A stretch of DNA of 64,000 bases from Planctomycetaceae bacterium (GTDB taxonomy: Bacteria > Planctomycetota > Planctomycetia > Planctomycetales > Planctomycetaceae): assembly GCA_021732845.1 (NCBI GenBank), contig JAKFUF010000001.1:160008-224007 (forward strand). Reading direction: 5' to 3'. The translations under genes were made by a program, and so were the position numbers. How positions within the stretch are numbered: the stretch's first letter is position 1; each line of letters opens with the position of its first letter. Below, in pieces: positions 9,121-17,514 of this stretch. A model generated the notes under the pieces. The model saw nothing but the letters and a program-made list of their open reading frames with translations, was not told where the DNA came from and searched no databases.

Positions 9121-9600
9121 ATGCCTGACCCCTTCAATCGTACAGACTTGATCAAAGAACATTCATTCGCCGTCAAAGCTGCAGACGTTTTTGCTGCGAA
9201 GAAATCGGCAGACTCATCCAACAGGCTGCTGTCACAAAACGTGGTTGTGGCATACAGGCATTCCCTGATGCGCGTCTACGAGATGGCCCCTGGCTCCCCA
9301 GCCGCAATTCATCTGCTCACGGGCATGGCTTCGGGAGAAATGACCCTGGGCAGGCTAATCGGACCACGAATCCTACAGGCACATATTTGTCAAAATTTTA
9401 GCGACGTCTGCGGCGAGGCCCCCAGCGTCCTGGTTTTTGAATCTCACCCCGAGGCATCCGGAAAATCGCCACGCAACTTCAGCGTCGGAAATGCGTCGGT
9501 CCGGTCGATTGCTTTGACGACGACGGTGATGGACATCTCCATTAGTGAGCAGATGTTTTTTGGCCTAGAGACCGTCGATTTCGATGACGAAGGCGCGTGA
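9121..9600 (+). CDS. Hypothetical protein, orphan cargo gene
   Basis: This is a 159-residue protein of unrecognised family. It has no signal peptide, membrane segment or clear catalytic motif, and it ends in an acidic tail. The frame is closed by TGA 29 bp before the next gene on the same strand, which suggests a two-gene unit. The base composition is less GC-rich than in the kinase operon to the left. Position between the chromosomal operon and the integrase suggests cargo of an integrated element (inference). Start at 9121 is the only upstream ATG giving full length; upstream Shine-Dalgarno support is a weak GGAAAG about 8 bp before it. Confidence 0.55.
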   Translation: MPDPFNRTDLIKEHSFAVKAADVFAAKKSADSSNRLLSQNVVVAYRHSLMRVYEMAPGSPAAIHLLTGMASGEMTLGRLIGPRILQAHICQNFSDVCGEAPSVLVFESHPEASGKSPRNFSVGNASVRSIALTTTVMDISISEQMFFGLETVDFDDEGA

Positions 9601-9629
9601 CGCATTGAACCGGGATAAGCAGACAGCCC

Positions 9630-10640
9630 ATGCGAAGGTCCCAGGGTGATGTAACCGAGCCGAAGACTGGCGGTGGGATGCTCTACGAAAATTATCAGCG
9701 GAATCCGCTGATTGCGCATCGATTCTTCTATACGCTGCCGGGCTCGCTGTTAAAGCTCCTCTTCAAGGAAAAACTGCTGGATCCCGAGTTAGTCGATCTC
9801 GAAATTGAATTGTCTGCTATCTGCGGCGATCATTCAGGCATGGTCGGATTTCACGACGGCAATCCAATTGCATTCGCTTTCTTGCGGAAGTCCGAATTCG
9901 GGGTTCCTTCAGTTGTTGAAGCGTTTGAGCGAAACCTTCCGACACACAAAATCAAGGCATCCTTGAAACTGGCAGAAGAGCGGCTCGACCATTCACGGCG
10001 AAGTCTGCGGGCATATCTTGGCTGGCTCCTGACAAACCCCGTCTTTCTGACGGAGCAGGCCGCTCTATGGACGGCGATCGCACCGAAGTCCGGGGAGTGC
10101 GAGGCAACCCGCAAAACCAAATCGGTAGAAGCTGATCAGCCACTCCTGGAACGCTACTGTGCACGGTGGCGACTGATCAATTTATTGGGTCCGTTCTTGC
10201 CAGTGCCAATCGGGACTCAGTTTCCGGCGCTGGCACCTCAGATCTCGATCCAGAATTCGCGTTCAAGCGGCTATGGCCTGGCTGCCATCCCGGACACCCA
10301 ATCCCTTCCATCCGCAGAAGAATTGCGATCGCATCTGGAGGAGATTCGCATGGCATCAACTCCGGAGCATCTCCGCGAATGGTTCGCAATCGAAGGTGCC
10401 AGCAATCCCAGCAAAAATCTGTTGGCGAGGTACGCGCGCGTTTTCGAAGTGCAACACTATTGGCGCGTGGTGCATCTCCGCCATTCGAATGCCCTCCATC
10501 GCCGTCAGGGGCGACTGATGGCATCGCTGGCGAGCTTTCTCAACGTCAGTGGGGATGCGATCCAACGCGACGCCAATCTGATTAAAGAACGTTTGGGCCA
10601 CAATCAGTGGTGGGACCGATTTCCCTGGCCCGCCGTCTGA
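9630..10640 (+). CDS. Hypothetical protein, orphan cargo gene
   Basis: This is a 336-residue protein of unrecognised family. It is probably soluble and helix-rich, with many Leu, Arg and Glu residues, a charged segment near residues 100-130 and several Trp near the C-terminus (the last ten residues include WWDRFPW). No Walker, zinc or nuclease motif is visible. Alternative starts are a GTG 15 bases downstream and an ATG at 9678 that begins MLYENY. The last is attractive because the residues before it look unstructured. The gene follows the 159-residue orphan by 29 bp and precedes the excisionase and integrase genes, so it is likely cargo of the element inserted at tRNA-Ser. Confidence 0.6.
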   Translation: MRRSQGDVTEPKTGGGMLYENYQRNPLIAHRFFYTLPGSLLKLLFKEKLLDPELVDLEIELSAICGDHSGMVGFHDGNPIAFAFLRKSEFGVPSVVEAFERNLPTHKIKASLKLAEERLDHSRRSLRAYLGWLLTNPVFLTEQAALWTAIAPKSGECEATRKTKSVEADQPLLERYCARWRLINLLGPFLPVPIGTQFPALAPQISIQNSRSSGYGLAAIPDTQSLPSAEELRSHLEEIRMASTPEHLREWFAIEGASNPSKNLLARYARVFEVQHYWRVVHLRHSNALHRRQGRLMASLASFLNVSGDAIQRDANLIKERLGHNQWWDRFPWPAV

Positions 10641-10778
10641 AGAGCACCGGCACTATTGTGCATGTGCTGCGAACCACCTGCAATGTTTTGGTAGCGAACG
10701 CGTCGGTCTAATGCCGGAGCCGAACTCAACCGTGGGGTTGCTTCCCGCGGCTTGTCTTCTCTCCAAAGGCCGCTTTCG

Positions 10779-11039
10779 ATGCCGTCGCCCCCTGAGTTTC
10801 TGTCAATTCCGCAGTTCGTAGCGCTCAGCGGTTTGTCTCCAAGTACCGTCCGCCGTCGCGTGCGGGACCGCTCGCTGGCGTCGTATCAGCCGGGCGGCAA
10901 GGGAAAAAAAGTCTTGATTCCGCGCGACGCGCTGGACCGGCCGACCGTCCCCGCGACGAACGAAGTCGCCCCATCCCAGCCCCCGAAACAACCGCTCGCC
11001 ACACGCCGCGGTCCCCGACCGGGATGGCAGCAGCGCTGA
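10779..11039 (+). CDS. Small HTH (excisionase-like) DNA-binding protein
   Basis: This is an 86-residue protein counted from the ATG at 10779; a TTG at 10752 in the same frame is less likely, since an AAAGG box lies just before 10779. The N-terminal half reads as a winged or MerR-like helix-turn-helix ([21 protein letters not shown]), the fold of phage excisionases. The tail is basic and proline-rich. It lies 35 bp upstream of the integrase start, the usual xis-int order. It probably controls the direction of recombination or regulates the integrase (inference from fold and context). Confidence 0.75.
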   Translation: MPSPPEFLSIPQFVALSGLSPSTVRRRVRDRSLASYQPGGKGKKVLIPRDALDRPTVPATNEVAPSQPPKQPLATRRGPRPGWQQR

Positions 11040-11074
11040 GCGGTCTCATCCTCACACACACTCAGAGAGGCATC

Positions 11075-12286
11075 ATGCCCACGCCCCGTAAGAAGGAGAC
11101 GATCCAGGCCGCGCATTTCCGCTGGCTCCTGGGACAGCGCAACGGAGTCTTTTTTGCCGACGGACGCTCCAACCCCGACAAACTCGGCCGGCACTCGCTG
11201 GGGACCAGCGATCGCACCGAAGCCCTGGAGAACCTGAAACGCCTCGATCTGGTGATGGCCGTGGAGCGCGGTATGGCCGACAAGGAATTGCTGAACACCT
11301 CCCCGGCAACTGGCATGCCCCTGGAGACCGGCCGCGATCTGTACCTCGACCATGTAAAGGGAGCCAAGATCACGGGAGGCGCGAGCGCGCGGACCTGGAA
11401 GCGCTACCGCGCCGTCTTCGACAAATTTCTGCCCTTTTCTGCCGAACGCGGCGCGACCTCATGCCTGCAAGTCACGAAGGGGCTGCTTGAGGCCTATGCG
11501 CGGCATCTGGAGGCGGAGGGGTATGCCCACGCGACCGCGTATTTGGAATGCACGACCATCAAGCAATTTCTCAAATTCTTGGTGGAGGACGGGCACGCGC
11601 CGGCCAGTGTGGTGTTCAAGTTCCCCGTCTCGAAACCGCACGACACAGACGTGTATTGCTGGCGGCCGACGGAGGTCGCGGCCATGCTCGAATACTGCAA
11701 GAAGTACAAAGGGCTGACGTGGTTGGGACGGATCCTGACGGCGCTGACCTATACAGGGATGCGGATTTCCGAGGTGGCCTCGCTCCGCGTTGCGGATCTG
11801 CATTTCGACACGAACACCATCCGGCTGACGGACGAGCGCCACAGCCAGGCGGCGCGGAAGCGCGGCCATGCCCGCGAACTGAAGGGGAAGAGGAGCCGGT
11901 CGTTCCCGATCCATGCAGAATTGCTGCCCGTGCTGCAGGCGATCCCGGCCGCCGGCGACGGTCTCGTGTTCCACGGGCCGCTGGGAGGCCGGATCAAGCC
12001 GGATGTTGTTCGCAACTGTCTGAAGCGGGAGGTGCTGACGAAGCTCAAAGACCGCTTCCCGACACCTGCGGGCGAGGCCCGCGGCTTCATCGACGGCCGG
12101 CTGCACTCGTTCCGGCATTTTTTCTGCTCGATGTGTGCCAATTCCGGGAAGGTGAGCGAACAGGCCCTGATGCAGTGGCTGGGCCATCGAAGCAGCCTGA
12201 TGGTCAAACACTATTACCACCTGCATGACGAGCAGTCGCAGACGGCGATGCAGCAGGTGAATTTCGTCCCGAAGCCCAGCGCGTGA
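11075..12286 (+). CDS. Tyrosine integrase of element inserted at tRNA-Ser
   Basis: The ATG at 11075 has an AGAGAGG box a few bases upstream, and the alternative in-frame ATG at 11024 would overlap the HTH gene. The 403-residue protein has an N-terminal core-binding segment (about 80-180) and a catalytic domain. Catalytic residues are Arg in [12 protein letters not shown], His-x-x-Arg in [11 protein letters not shown] in [10 protein letters not shown] and Tyr in VKHYYHLHD. It differs from the RIT-like recombinases at the left end, so it belongs to a separate element. The 3' end of tRNA-Ser lies 227 bp downstream and faces the gene, the classic arrangement for tRNA-targeted integration. It ends ahead of two inverted repeats (12417-12453 and 12464-12496) that could be attachment-site arms or terminators. 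Confidence 0.9.
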   Translation: MPTPRKKETIQAAHFRWLLGQRNGVFFADGRSNPDKLGRHSLGTSDRTEALENLKRLDLVMAVERGMADKELLNTSPATGMPLETGRDLYLDHVKGAKITGGASARTWKRYRAVFDKFLPFSAERGATSCLQVTKGLLEAYARHLEAEGYAHATAYLECTTIKQFLKFLVEDGHAPASVVFKFPVSKPHDTDVYCWRPTEVAAMLEYCKKYKGLTWLGRILTALTYTGMRISEVASLRVADLHFDTNTIRLTDERHSQAARKRGHARELKGKRSRSFPIHAELLPVLQAIPAAGDGLVFHGPLGGRIKPDVVRNCLKREVLTKLKDRFPTPAGEARGFIDGRLHSFRHFFCSMCANSGKVSEQALMQWLGHRSSLMVKHYYHLHDEQSQTAMQQVNFVPKPSA

Positions 12287-12416
12287 ACGTGGAGTTCACG
12301 GAGAAGTTCGAAACCGCGAAGTCCGCTGGACCTGACCGCCAACAGAGGGAGGAGCACTCGACCAACACTCTCCGCCGCATTGCCGGATGGGCGTAAACTC
12401 GCCCGTGGACGCGGCT

Positions 12417-12496
12417 GATTGGCACAGTTTTGACACAGATAGGTGTGCCAATCAAAAGCGACTCCCGCAACCCCTTGAAGTTCAATGAGTTGCGGG
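12417..12496. repeat. Two hairpins between integrase and tRNA-Ser (possible att arms or terminators)
   Basis: A perfect 10-bp inverted repeat (GATTGGCACA at 12417-12426, TGTGCCAATC at 12444-12453) encloses 17 bases containing TTTTGACACAG. A second 8-bp inverted repeat (CCCGCAAC at 12464-12471, GTTGCGGG at 12489-12496) follows. No T-run follows either, so a role as integrase-binding arms is as likely as termination. Confidence 0.45.
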
Positions 12497-12511
12497 ATGC
12501 TGACAATGTCG

Positions 12512-12598
<87 letters not shown>

Positions 12599-13172
12599 GG
12601 TGGTGAAAGAGTAATCATTTGCAGTTATTCTGTGAAGTCCGCCGGCATGTCTGTCAGCGACCAATAGAAAGGTCATCTGTTTTGGCATGCATAGAAATGT
12701 CACATTTTGGCCTGACACCCAAAACGGCGCGGCGGGGTGGCTCAGGGCTTCGGCTTGGCGGTGTTGATCGGACGTCTTCACGGGTGGTCTGCCGGCGGCT
12801 TGTGGGGCTTGCCGCCGGCCATTTTTGCCGGATCCTGGCGCTGGGGTTTGTAGCCGGCTTTGTCAGCTCCACCAAGCCAGTTCCCGCACTCGAAACCAGA
12901 AGTGAATCGTCCCGTCCCGGTGTACATGGCTTCCATCAGTTGGAGGAAGCGGTGGCGCCAACTGATCGTCCAGTCGTTCTGAACCACGCGCGTCTTGCGA
13001 CGATGCCGGAAGGTGCAAAACCCGTCTGCGGTTGTCAGACAGCCAAAGTTGAATCAAAAACCGCCTGGCCACGCGAAAGTCACAAGTTTCATCTTCCGCA
13101 CCTCGTGACGATCTGATACATCCATTCCGATCGACGATGATCTTGAGAAGTTCCGCTCGGGAAAGGAAGCCC
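12599..13172. other. Gap holding an IS transposase remnant
   Basis: This stretch of 574 bases between tRNA-Ser and the DUF11 gene has no intact gene. It contains the decayed transposase end listed separately. Sequence near 12664-12710, read on the minus strand as repeated GACATTTCTA-like motifs, resembles an IS terminus. Nothing else is recognised. Confidence 0.5.
12778..13022 (-). pseudogene. Remnant of an IS transposase C-terminus (ISNCY/IS481-like)
   Basis: On the minus strand the frame reads CTFRHRRKTRVVQNDW, then WRHRFLQL, and ends KPPADHP followed by TGA. From memory of the family, VQNDWT...WRNRFLQL and a C-terminal PADHPW are hallmarks of the DDE transposases of ISNCY and related elements. 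Here the final Trp codon reads as a stop, there is no N-terminal part with a DDE triad, and upstream sequence is not open. The remnant sits just beyond tRNA-Ser, outside the presumed integrated element. Family assignment is tentative. Confidence 0.5.
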
Positions 13173-15935
13173 ATGAGTCAGGCGGTCTGGAAGTTGACGA
13201 CACTGGCAGGCGTGGTGGGGATTGGACTGCTGGTCGTCATGAATGCCCAGCGCGGCTTGCAGCAGCAAGCCGGTAAAACTCCCGCCTTGGCTGTCAAAAA
13301 TGCCGCCAACAACAAGCCGGGTAATGCTCTTGATGAACTTCCCGAGAACGAAGAGCCGCCCTTGGGCGGACCCGAGGAGTTTGGCGGACCGGTCAACGCC
13401 GGGGACAAGAACGGCCCCGATCGACTGCCCACCCGGCAGCCAACACCAGCCAGCGACGACCCCTTCGACGACAAGACCGAGAACGGGCTCGACGATAATC
13501 CGCGGTCGCTTAAGCCCCGGACTGCCGCGCCAACGCCGGTCAAGCCGCTGGTTCGCCATCCGGATCCTGACGAAGAGCCGCTGACGCACGAAGAGCATGC
13601 CGACGAACACCCCGGCAGCAAGCAGTTGCCGGGCCGGAAGGACCAGCGAAACGCCCGCAGCGACTCGCTGCACATGGCCGCAGCCAATTTTCCGGCGGAA
13701 GTTGACACGGAACCTGCGCAGCCGACATTCGGTGAAGAGACCGGCCACAATCGCGTGGACCCTGATGAACTCCCCATCGGTCGCACGCCTGTGTCCGAAT
13801 CGACGGACGATCGGCGGCAACTGCCGCCGGATACGCCTGCCAATGAGCCAACTGACACCGAGAACGTGGCACCGTACGTACCGAAGGCGCGCAACAATGG
13901 CCCAGCGACCGCTGCACGCCACAATGACGAGGACGATCGGTTCGGTGCCGGCTCAACGCCGCGAACGACCGCCACCGATCCCCACGGCGAGAACCCTGGT
14001 CTCGTGGAGACGGAGTTGCCAGAGGTAGGGCCAACACGGAGGCCCCTGGCTCCCATTGCCAACGAATTGGAAGAAGTGCCGGAGTCCATCGCTCCGGTCA
14101 AGCCGGCCACACCAGCACCTGACATCCACAAAGACGAGGATTCTTTCGCCGGGAGCCGCGAGGTCCCAACAACACCAGCAGTTCGTGAGGCGGAGGAAAT
14201 TGACGGCGGTCTGCAAGAACCCGGACCAATGCCCAGCAGTCGTCGGAACAATTCCCCCGCTGACCCCGACCGTTTCCCGGGTGAGTCCCTGACGCCGGAA
14301 GCCGAACCAGACATTGATGCCATCTCGCCCACCAATCCACCGGCGGCACCGCGTGAACCAGATCCCGAGCGGATTGGTCCTGACCGTCTCGATGAAGACA
14401 GCATTGGTCCAGATCGTGGTCCGCCCAACTCGATTCGCCCCGAAGCCGCCACCGGCCCATTGCCAGGCGCTCCGCTGCCGGACGCCGCAAGAGTTCCCGA
14501 GCATGCCGAGGAAGTGATCCGCACACGCGATTCCGCCCCGTCGCTGTCCGACCTGGACACCAGCGGCGAAGTGTCGGGTGACCGGCCATCGGTGGAAATC
14601 TCAAAGGTGACTCCTCCCTCGGCCGTCATTGGACAGCCGCTGGTCTACGAGATCTTCGTGCGCAATACCGGCACCTGCCGTGCAGCGCGGGTTGTTGTGG
14701 AAGACCGGCTCTCGCGGAATGTGGAACTCAATGGAACGCGGCCCCAGGCCGAGGCGATCGAAAACCGTCTGATTTGGAAGCTGGGAGTCCTGGAACCGGG
14801 TGAAGAACGCAAGATTGGCGTCCGCGTGATCCCCCTCAACGAAGGCCGAATGGGAAGCGTCGCCACTGTTTCGTTTGTCAGCGGCCCCGCCGACACCATC
14901 GTGGCGACGCCACGGCTGCGGCTCGAAGTCACCGCCCCGCCCCGCGGGACACTCGGTGCTCCCGTGCCGTTCCGCTACCGGATCACCAATGTCGGCCGCA
15001 CGGCCGCCAAGAACGTGGTCATCCGCAATCCGCTGCCTGAAGGGTTGTCACATCCTGATGGTGTCGACCTGGAGTATGCCGTGGGTGACCTGGCACCGGG
15101 CGAAACCAAGGAAGCCGAACTGGCGCTGACCGCCGCCAAGGAAGGCGAAACCATCAACCGGGCCATCGCCACCGCCGATGGCGGCGACACGGTCTCCGCC
15201 GAGTCGCGTCTCAAGGTTTACGCCGCCACCTTCACATTGACCCGTGTCGGCCCCAAGCGGCTGTACCTCCGCAAGCCGGGCTCCTTCAACAACCGCGTGG
15301 TCAACACCGGTTCGCGACCTCTGGAAAATGTCTCCATCGTGGAGATCATCCCCGAGGGCCTGCAGTTCGTCAGCGCCAGCAACAGCGGCCAGTATGACGA
15401 ACAGGCCCACACCGTCACCTGGCGCTTCCCGCGCATCGCCCCAAACCAGTCGGAGGCGGTGTCGATCGTGCTCGCCTCGGTCGGCCGTGGACAACACTCG
15501 TCGGTTGTCCGCTGCATCGACGGCAGCGGTGCCATGGCGGAAATCGACAACATGTCCACCGCCCAGGGCTTTTCGAGCCTGCGGGTGACCATGTCTGAAA
15601 TCGAGTCGCCGCTGATCATCGGCGACCGGATCTCCACCCAGGTTCGCGTCATCAACCGTGGCTCGGAGCCAGCCAACAATGTCCGCATCGCCATCGGCAT
15701 CCCAGCCCCGTTGAACGTCCTGGATGTCAAAGGTCTCGATGGGGCGAAGCAGGAACGCGGCCAGTTGGTGTTCCCGCCAATCACGCTGGAACCCAAGCAG
15801 GAAGTCTTGCTGGATATCTCCCTCGAAGCCCGTACCGTGGGCGAAGCGCGGCTCCAGGCGTTCGTGCAGAGCGACCGCCTGACGGATCCACTTCGGACCG
15901 ATGAACACACCACCGTGGTTTCGACGACGGACTGA
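13173..15935 (+). CDS. DUF11-repeat surface protein with long acidic/proline-rich stalk
   Basis: The ATG at 13173 follows a GGAAG box; an in-frame ATG at 13137 lacks one. Of 920 residues, about 9-24 form a single hydrophobic segment (signal anchor). Residues about 25-465 are low-complexity, dominated by Pro, Asp, Glu and Arg, with no predicted fold. Residues about 476-915 hold four repeats of roughly 100 residues with the DUF11/CARDB pattern (for example PGQPLVYEI-like openings, TN(V/T)G, LPEGL). DUF11 repeats occur in secreted and cell-wall proteins. The likely role is an exported adhesin or envelope structural protein on an extended stalk. The stalk length is unusual. It stands alone, with a hairpin repeat just after its stop. 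Confidence 0.88.
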   Translation: MSQAVWKLTTLAGVVGIGLLVVMNAQRGLQQQAGKTPALAVKNAANNKPGNALDELPENEEPPLGGPEEFGGPVNAGDKNGPDRLPTRQPTPASDDPFDDKTENGLDDNPRSLKPRTAAPTPVKPLVRHPDPDEEPLTHEEHADEHPGSKQLPGRKDQRNARSDSLHMAAANFPAEVDTEPAQPTFGEETGHNRVDPDELPIGRTPVSESTDDRRQLPPDTPANEPTDTENVAPYVPKARNNGPATAARHNDEDDRFGAGSTPRTTATDPHGENPGLVETELPEVGPTRRPLAPIANELEEVPESIAPVKPATPAPDIHKDEDSFAGSREVPTTPAVREAEEIDGGLQEPGPMPSSRRNNSPADPDRFPGESLTPEAEPDIDAISPTNPPAAPREPDPERIGPDRLDEDSIGPDRGPPNSIRPEAATGPLPGAPLPDAARVPEHAEEVIRTRDSAPSLSDLDTSGEVSGDRPSVEISKVTPPSAVIGQPLVYEIFVRNTGTCRAARVVVEDRLSRNVELNGTRPQAEAIENRLIWKLGVLEPGEERKIGVRVIPLNEGRMGSVATVSFVSGPADTIVATPRLRLEVTAPPRGTLGAPVPFRYRITNVGRTAAKNVVIRNPLPEGLSHPDGVDLEYAVGDLAPGETKEAELALTAAKEGETINRAIATADGGDTVSAESRLKVYAATFTLTRVGPKRLYLRKPGSFNNRVVNTGSRPLENVSIVEIIPEGLQFVSASNSGQYDEQAHTVTWRFPRIAPNQSEAVSIVLASVGRGQHSSVVRCIDGSGAMAEIDNMSTAQGFSSLRVTMSEIESPLIIGDRISTQVRVINRGSEPANNVRIAIGIPAPLNVLDVKGLDGAKQERGQLVFPPITLEPKQEVLLDISLEARTVGEARLQAFVQSDRLTDPLRTDEHTTVVSTTD

Positions 15936-15950
15936 GCCCAATTGGCCGTG

Positions 15951-16027
15951 CATGAATGCGAGACACCGCCAGTGGATCTGAAGTGAGCGCCAGCGAGCGG
16001 ATCCACGACAGGTGTCTCGAATTCATG
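15951..16027. repeat. Dispersed palindromic repeat, family 1, copy 1
   Basis: The 77-bp element has 17-base arms (15951-15967 and 16011-16027) with one mismatch around a loop that contains GCCAGTGGATC and GCGGATCCACGACA. A second copy at 59725-59799 shares the loop and the inner GACACC/GGTGTC stem but has different outer arms. It lies between the DUF11 gene and the TAXI gene and may also act as a terminator. Confidence 0.8.
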
Positions 16028-16104
16028 CAAAATATAGAGGGTGTGATGTGGAAAGCCGCGTCTGGGATGCCCAGCGCGGCATCCTCATTTAGGGATGACA
16101 TCGG

Positions 16105-17514
16105 ATGGCAACCGCACCCAAATCAAACACCGCTCCCAAGGCGAACAGCGCGCTTCGCCTGTGGGGACCGGGGCTGGTGTTGCTGGTTCTCTTCTACGTC
16201 ATCACTCCGTGGCTCCTGCCGCCTGCGTGTCCCACGCACATCACCGTTGCCACTGGCAGCAAGGAAGGGAATTACTTTGCGGTTGCCAACCGCTACCGTG
16301 AGATCCTGGCCCGCGACCACATTACTCTTGATGTGCGGAACACGGCGGGCACGGTGGAAAACCTGCGGCTGCTGAATGATCCCTCCTCGGGAGTCACTCT
16401 GGGCATCGTTCAGGGCGGAGTCGCCACAGAGGACGACGCCACGCGTCTGGAGGCGTTGGGCAGCCTTTATCTGGAGCCACTGTGGATCTTTCACCGCGTG
16501 CCCAACCCCGCAGGTGACCCCGGTGCTTCAACGCCGCTCATCGTCGATCATCTGAACCAACTCCGTGACAAGCGTGTGGCGATTGATGCTGAGGGCAGCG
16601 GAACGCGGCCGGTGGCCGAACTGCTGTTCAACGAAAGCGGCGTCCCCAAAGATGCCGCCACCTGGTCGCCCTTGGGTGGCAAGAAGGCCGCAGAGGCCCT
16701 CTTGGCCGGTGAGATTGATGCCGCCTGCTTTGTGATCTCGCCGAAGTCCGCCATTGTGAAGGACCTGTTGCTGGCCCGAGAGATCGGGCTTGTCAATTTT
16801 TCCCAGGCGCGGGCACTGACCAAGCGGCATCGATTCCTGTCTCTGGTCACGCTTCCAGCCGGTGTGGTCGATCCCGGCCGCAACCTGCCCGCCTCCGAAA
16901 CTTATCTCGTGGCTCCCACCGCCACTCTCGTGGCCCGACGCGATCTGCATCCCGCTCTGGTCACATTGCTGTTGCGGGCCGCGAAGGAAGTTCACGGGTC
17001 GGGCGGGTGGCTGGAAGAGCCGGGAGAATTCCCATCACCCCTGCACACCGGGATCCCGCTGGGCTCTGACGCCAAGCGATACTTCGATTCTGGACCGTCG
17101 ATCCTTTATCGCTATCTGCCATTCAGCATCGCCGCGTGGCTCGACCGCACCAAGGTCATGCTGCTGCCATTGCTGACCTTGCTGTTCCCCGCACTCCGTG
17201 CCGCTCCGCCGATCTACCGCTGGCGGATCCGGTCCAAAATCTACAAGTGGTACGCTGTGCTCCGCGACATCGACCAGCGGCAGCGAGATGGCGTGAAAGG
17301 GGACTATGCCGCCGACATCGCCCGGCTTCAGCAAGTCGAAGACGAGTTGAGCGAAGTGACAGTGCCGCTGTCCTACATGGAAGAGTTCTACAACCTGCGA
17401 CTACACGCCGCGTTCGTGCTGAATCAGCTCAAGGCGGATCACGTCCCCCCAACAACCGCTTCAACCGGCCATCCGCTCTTCACTCGGCCAGGTGTTTCAT
17501 CAGGAATAGTGTGA
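16105..17514 (+). CDS. TAXI-family TRAP-type solute-binding protein with C-terminal membrane segment
   Basis: This 469-residue protein has an N-terminal hydrophobic helix (about 22-42) and then a TAXI/NMT1-like periplasmic binding domain. Its hallmark start is ITVATGSKEGNYFAVA, followed by TAGTVENLRLL and LGIVQGG. Unlike exported TAXI receptors, it carries a second hydrophobic segment at about 350-370 and a charged helical tail of about 100 residues predicted to lie in the cytoplasm. No TRAP membrane subunits (DctQ/DctM) are nearby, so it is an orphan of the membrane-tethered type and may sense rather than import. Its 3' end overlaps the convergent S9 peptidase gene by 35 bp. Confidence 0.88.
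   Translation: MATAPKSNTAPKANSALRLWGPGLVLLVLFYVITPWLLPPACPTHITVATGSKEGNYFAVANRYREILARDHITLDVRNTAGTVENLRLLNDPSSGVTLGIVQGGVATEDDATRLEALGSLYLEPLWIFHRVPNPAGDPGASTPLIVDHLNQLRDKRVAIDAEGSGTRPVAELLFNESGVPKDAATWSPLGGKKAAEALLAGEIDAACFVISPKSAIVKDLLLAREIGLVNFSQARALTKRHRFLSLVTLPAGVVDPGRNLPASETYLVAPTATLVARRDLHPALVTLLLRAAKEVHGSGGWLEEPGEFPSPLHTGIPLGSDAKRYFDSGPSILYRYLPFSIAAWLDRTKVMLLPLLTLLFPALRAAPPIYRWRIRSKIYKWYAVLRDIDQRQRDGVKGDYAADIARLQQVEDELSEVTVPLSYMEEFYNLRLHAAFVLNQLKADHVPPTTASTGHPLFTRPGVSSGIV

Noticed and set aside
13178..14629. A 483-residue open frame on the minus strand, Ser/Gly-rich
   Set aside because: It is the antisense shadow of the Pro/Asp/Glu-rich stalk of the DUF11 gene and shows no domain.
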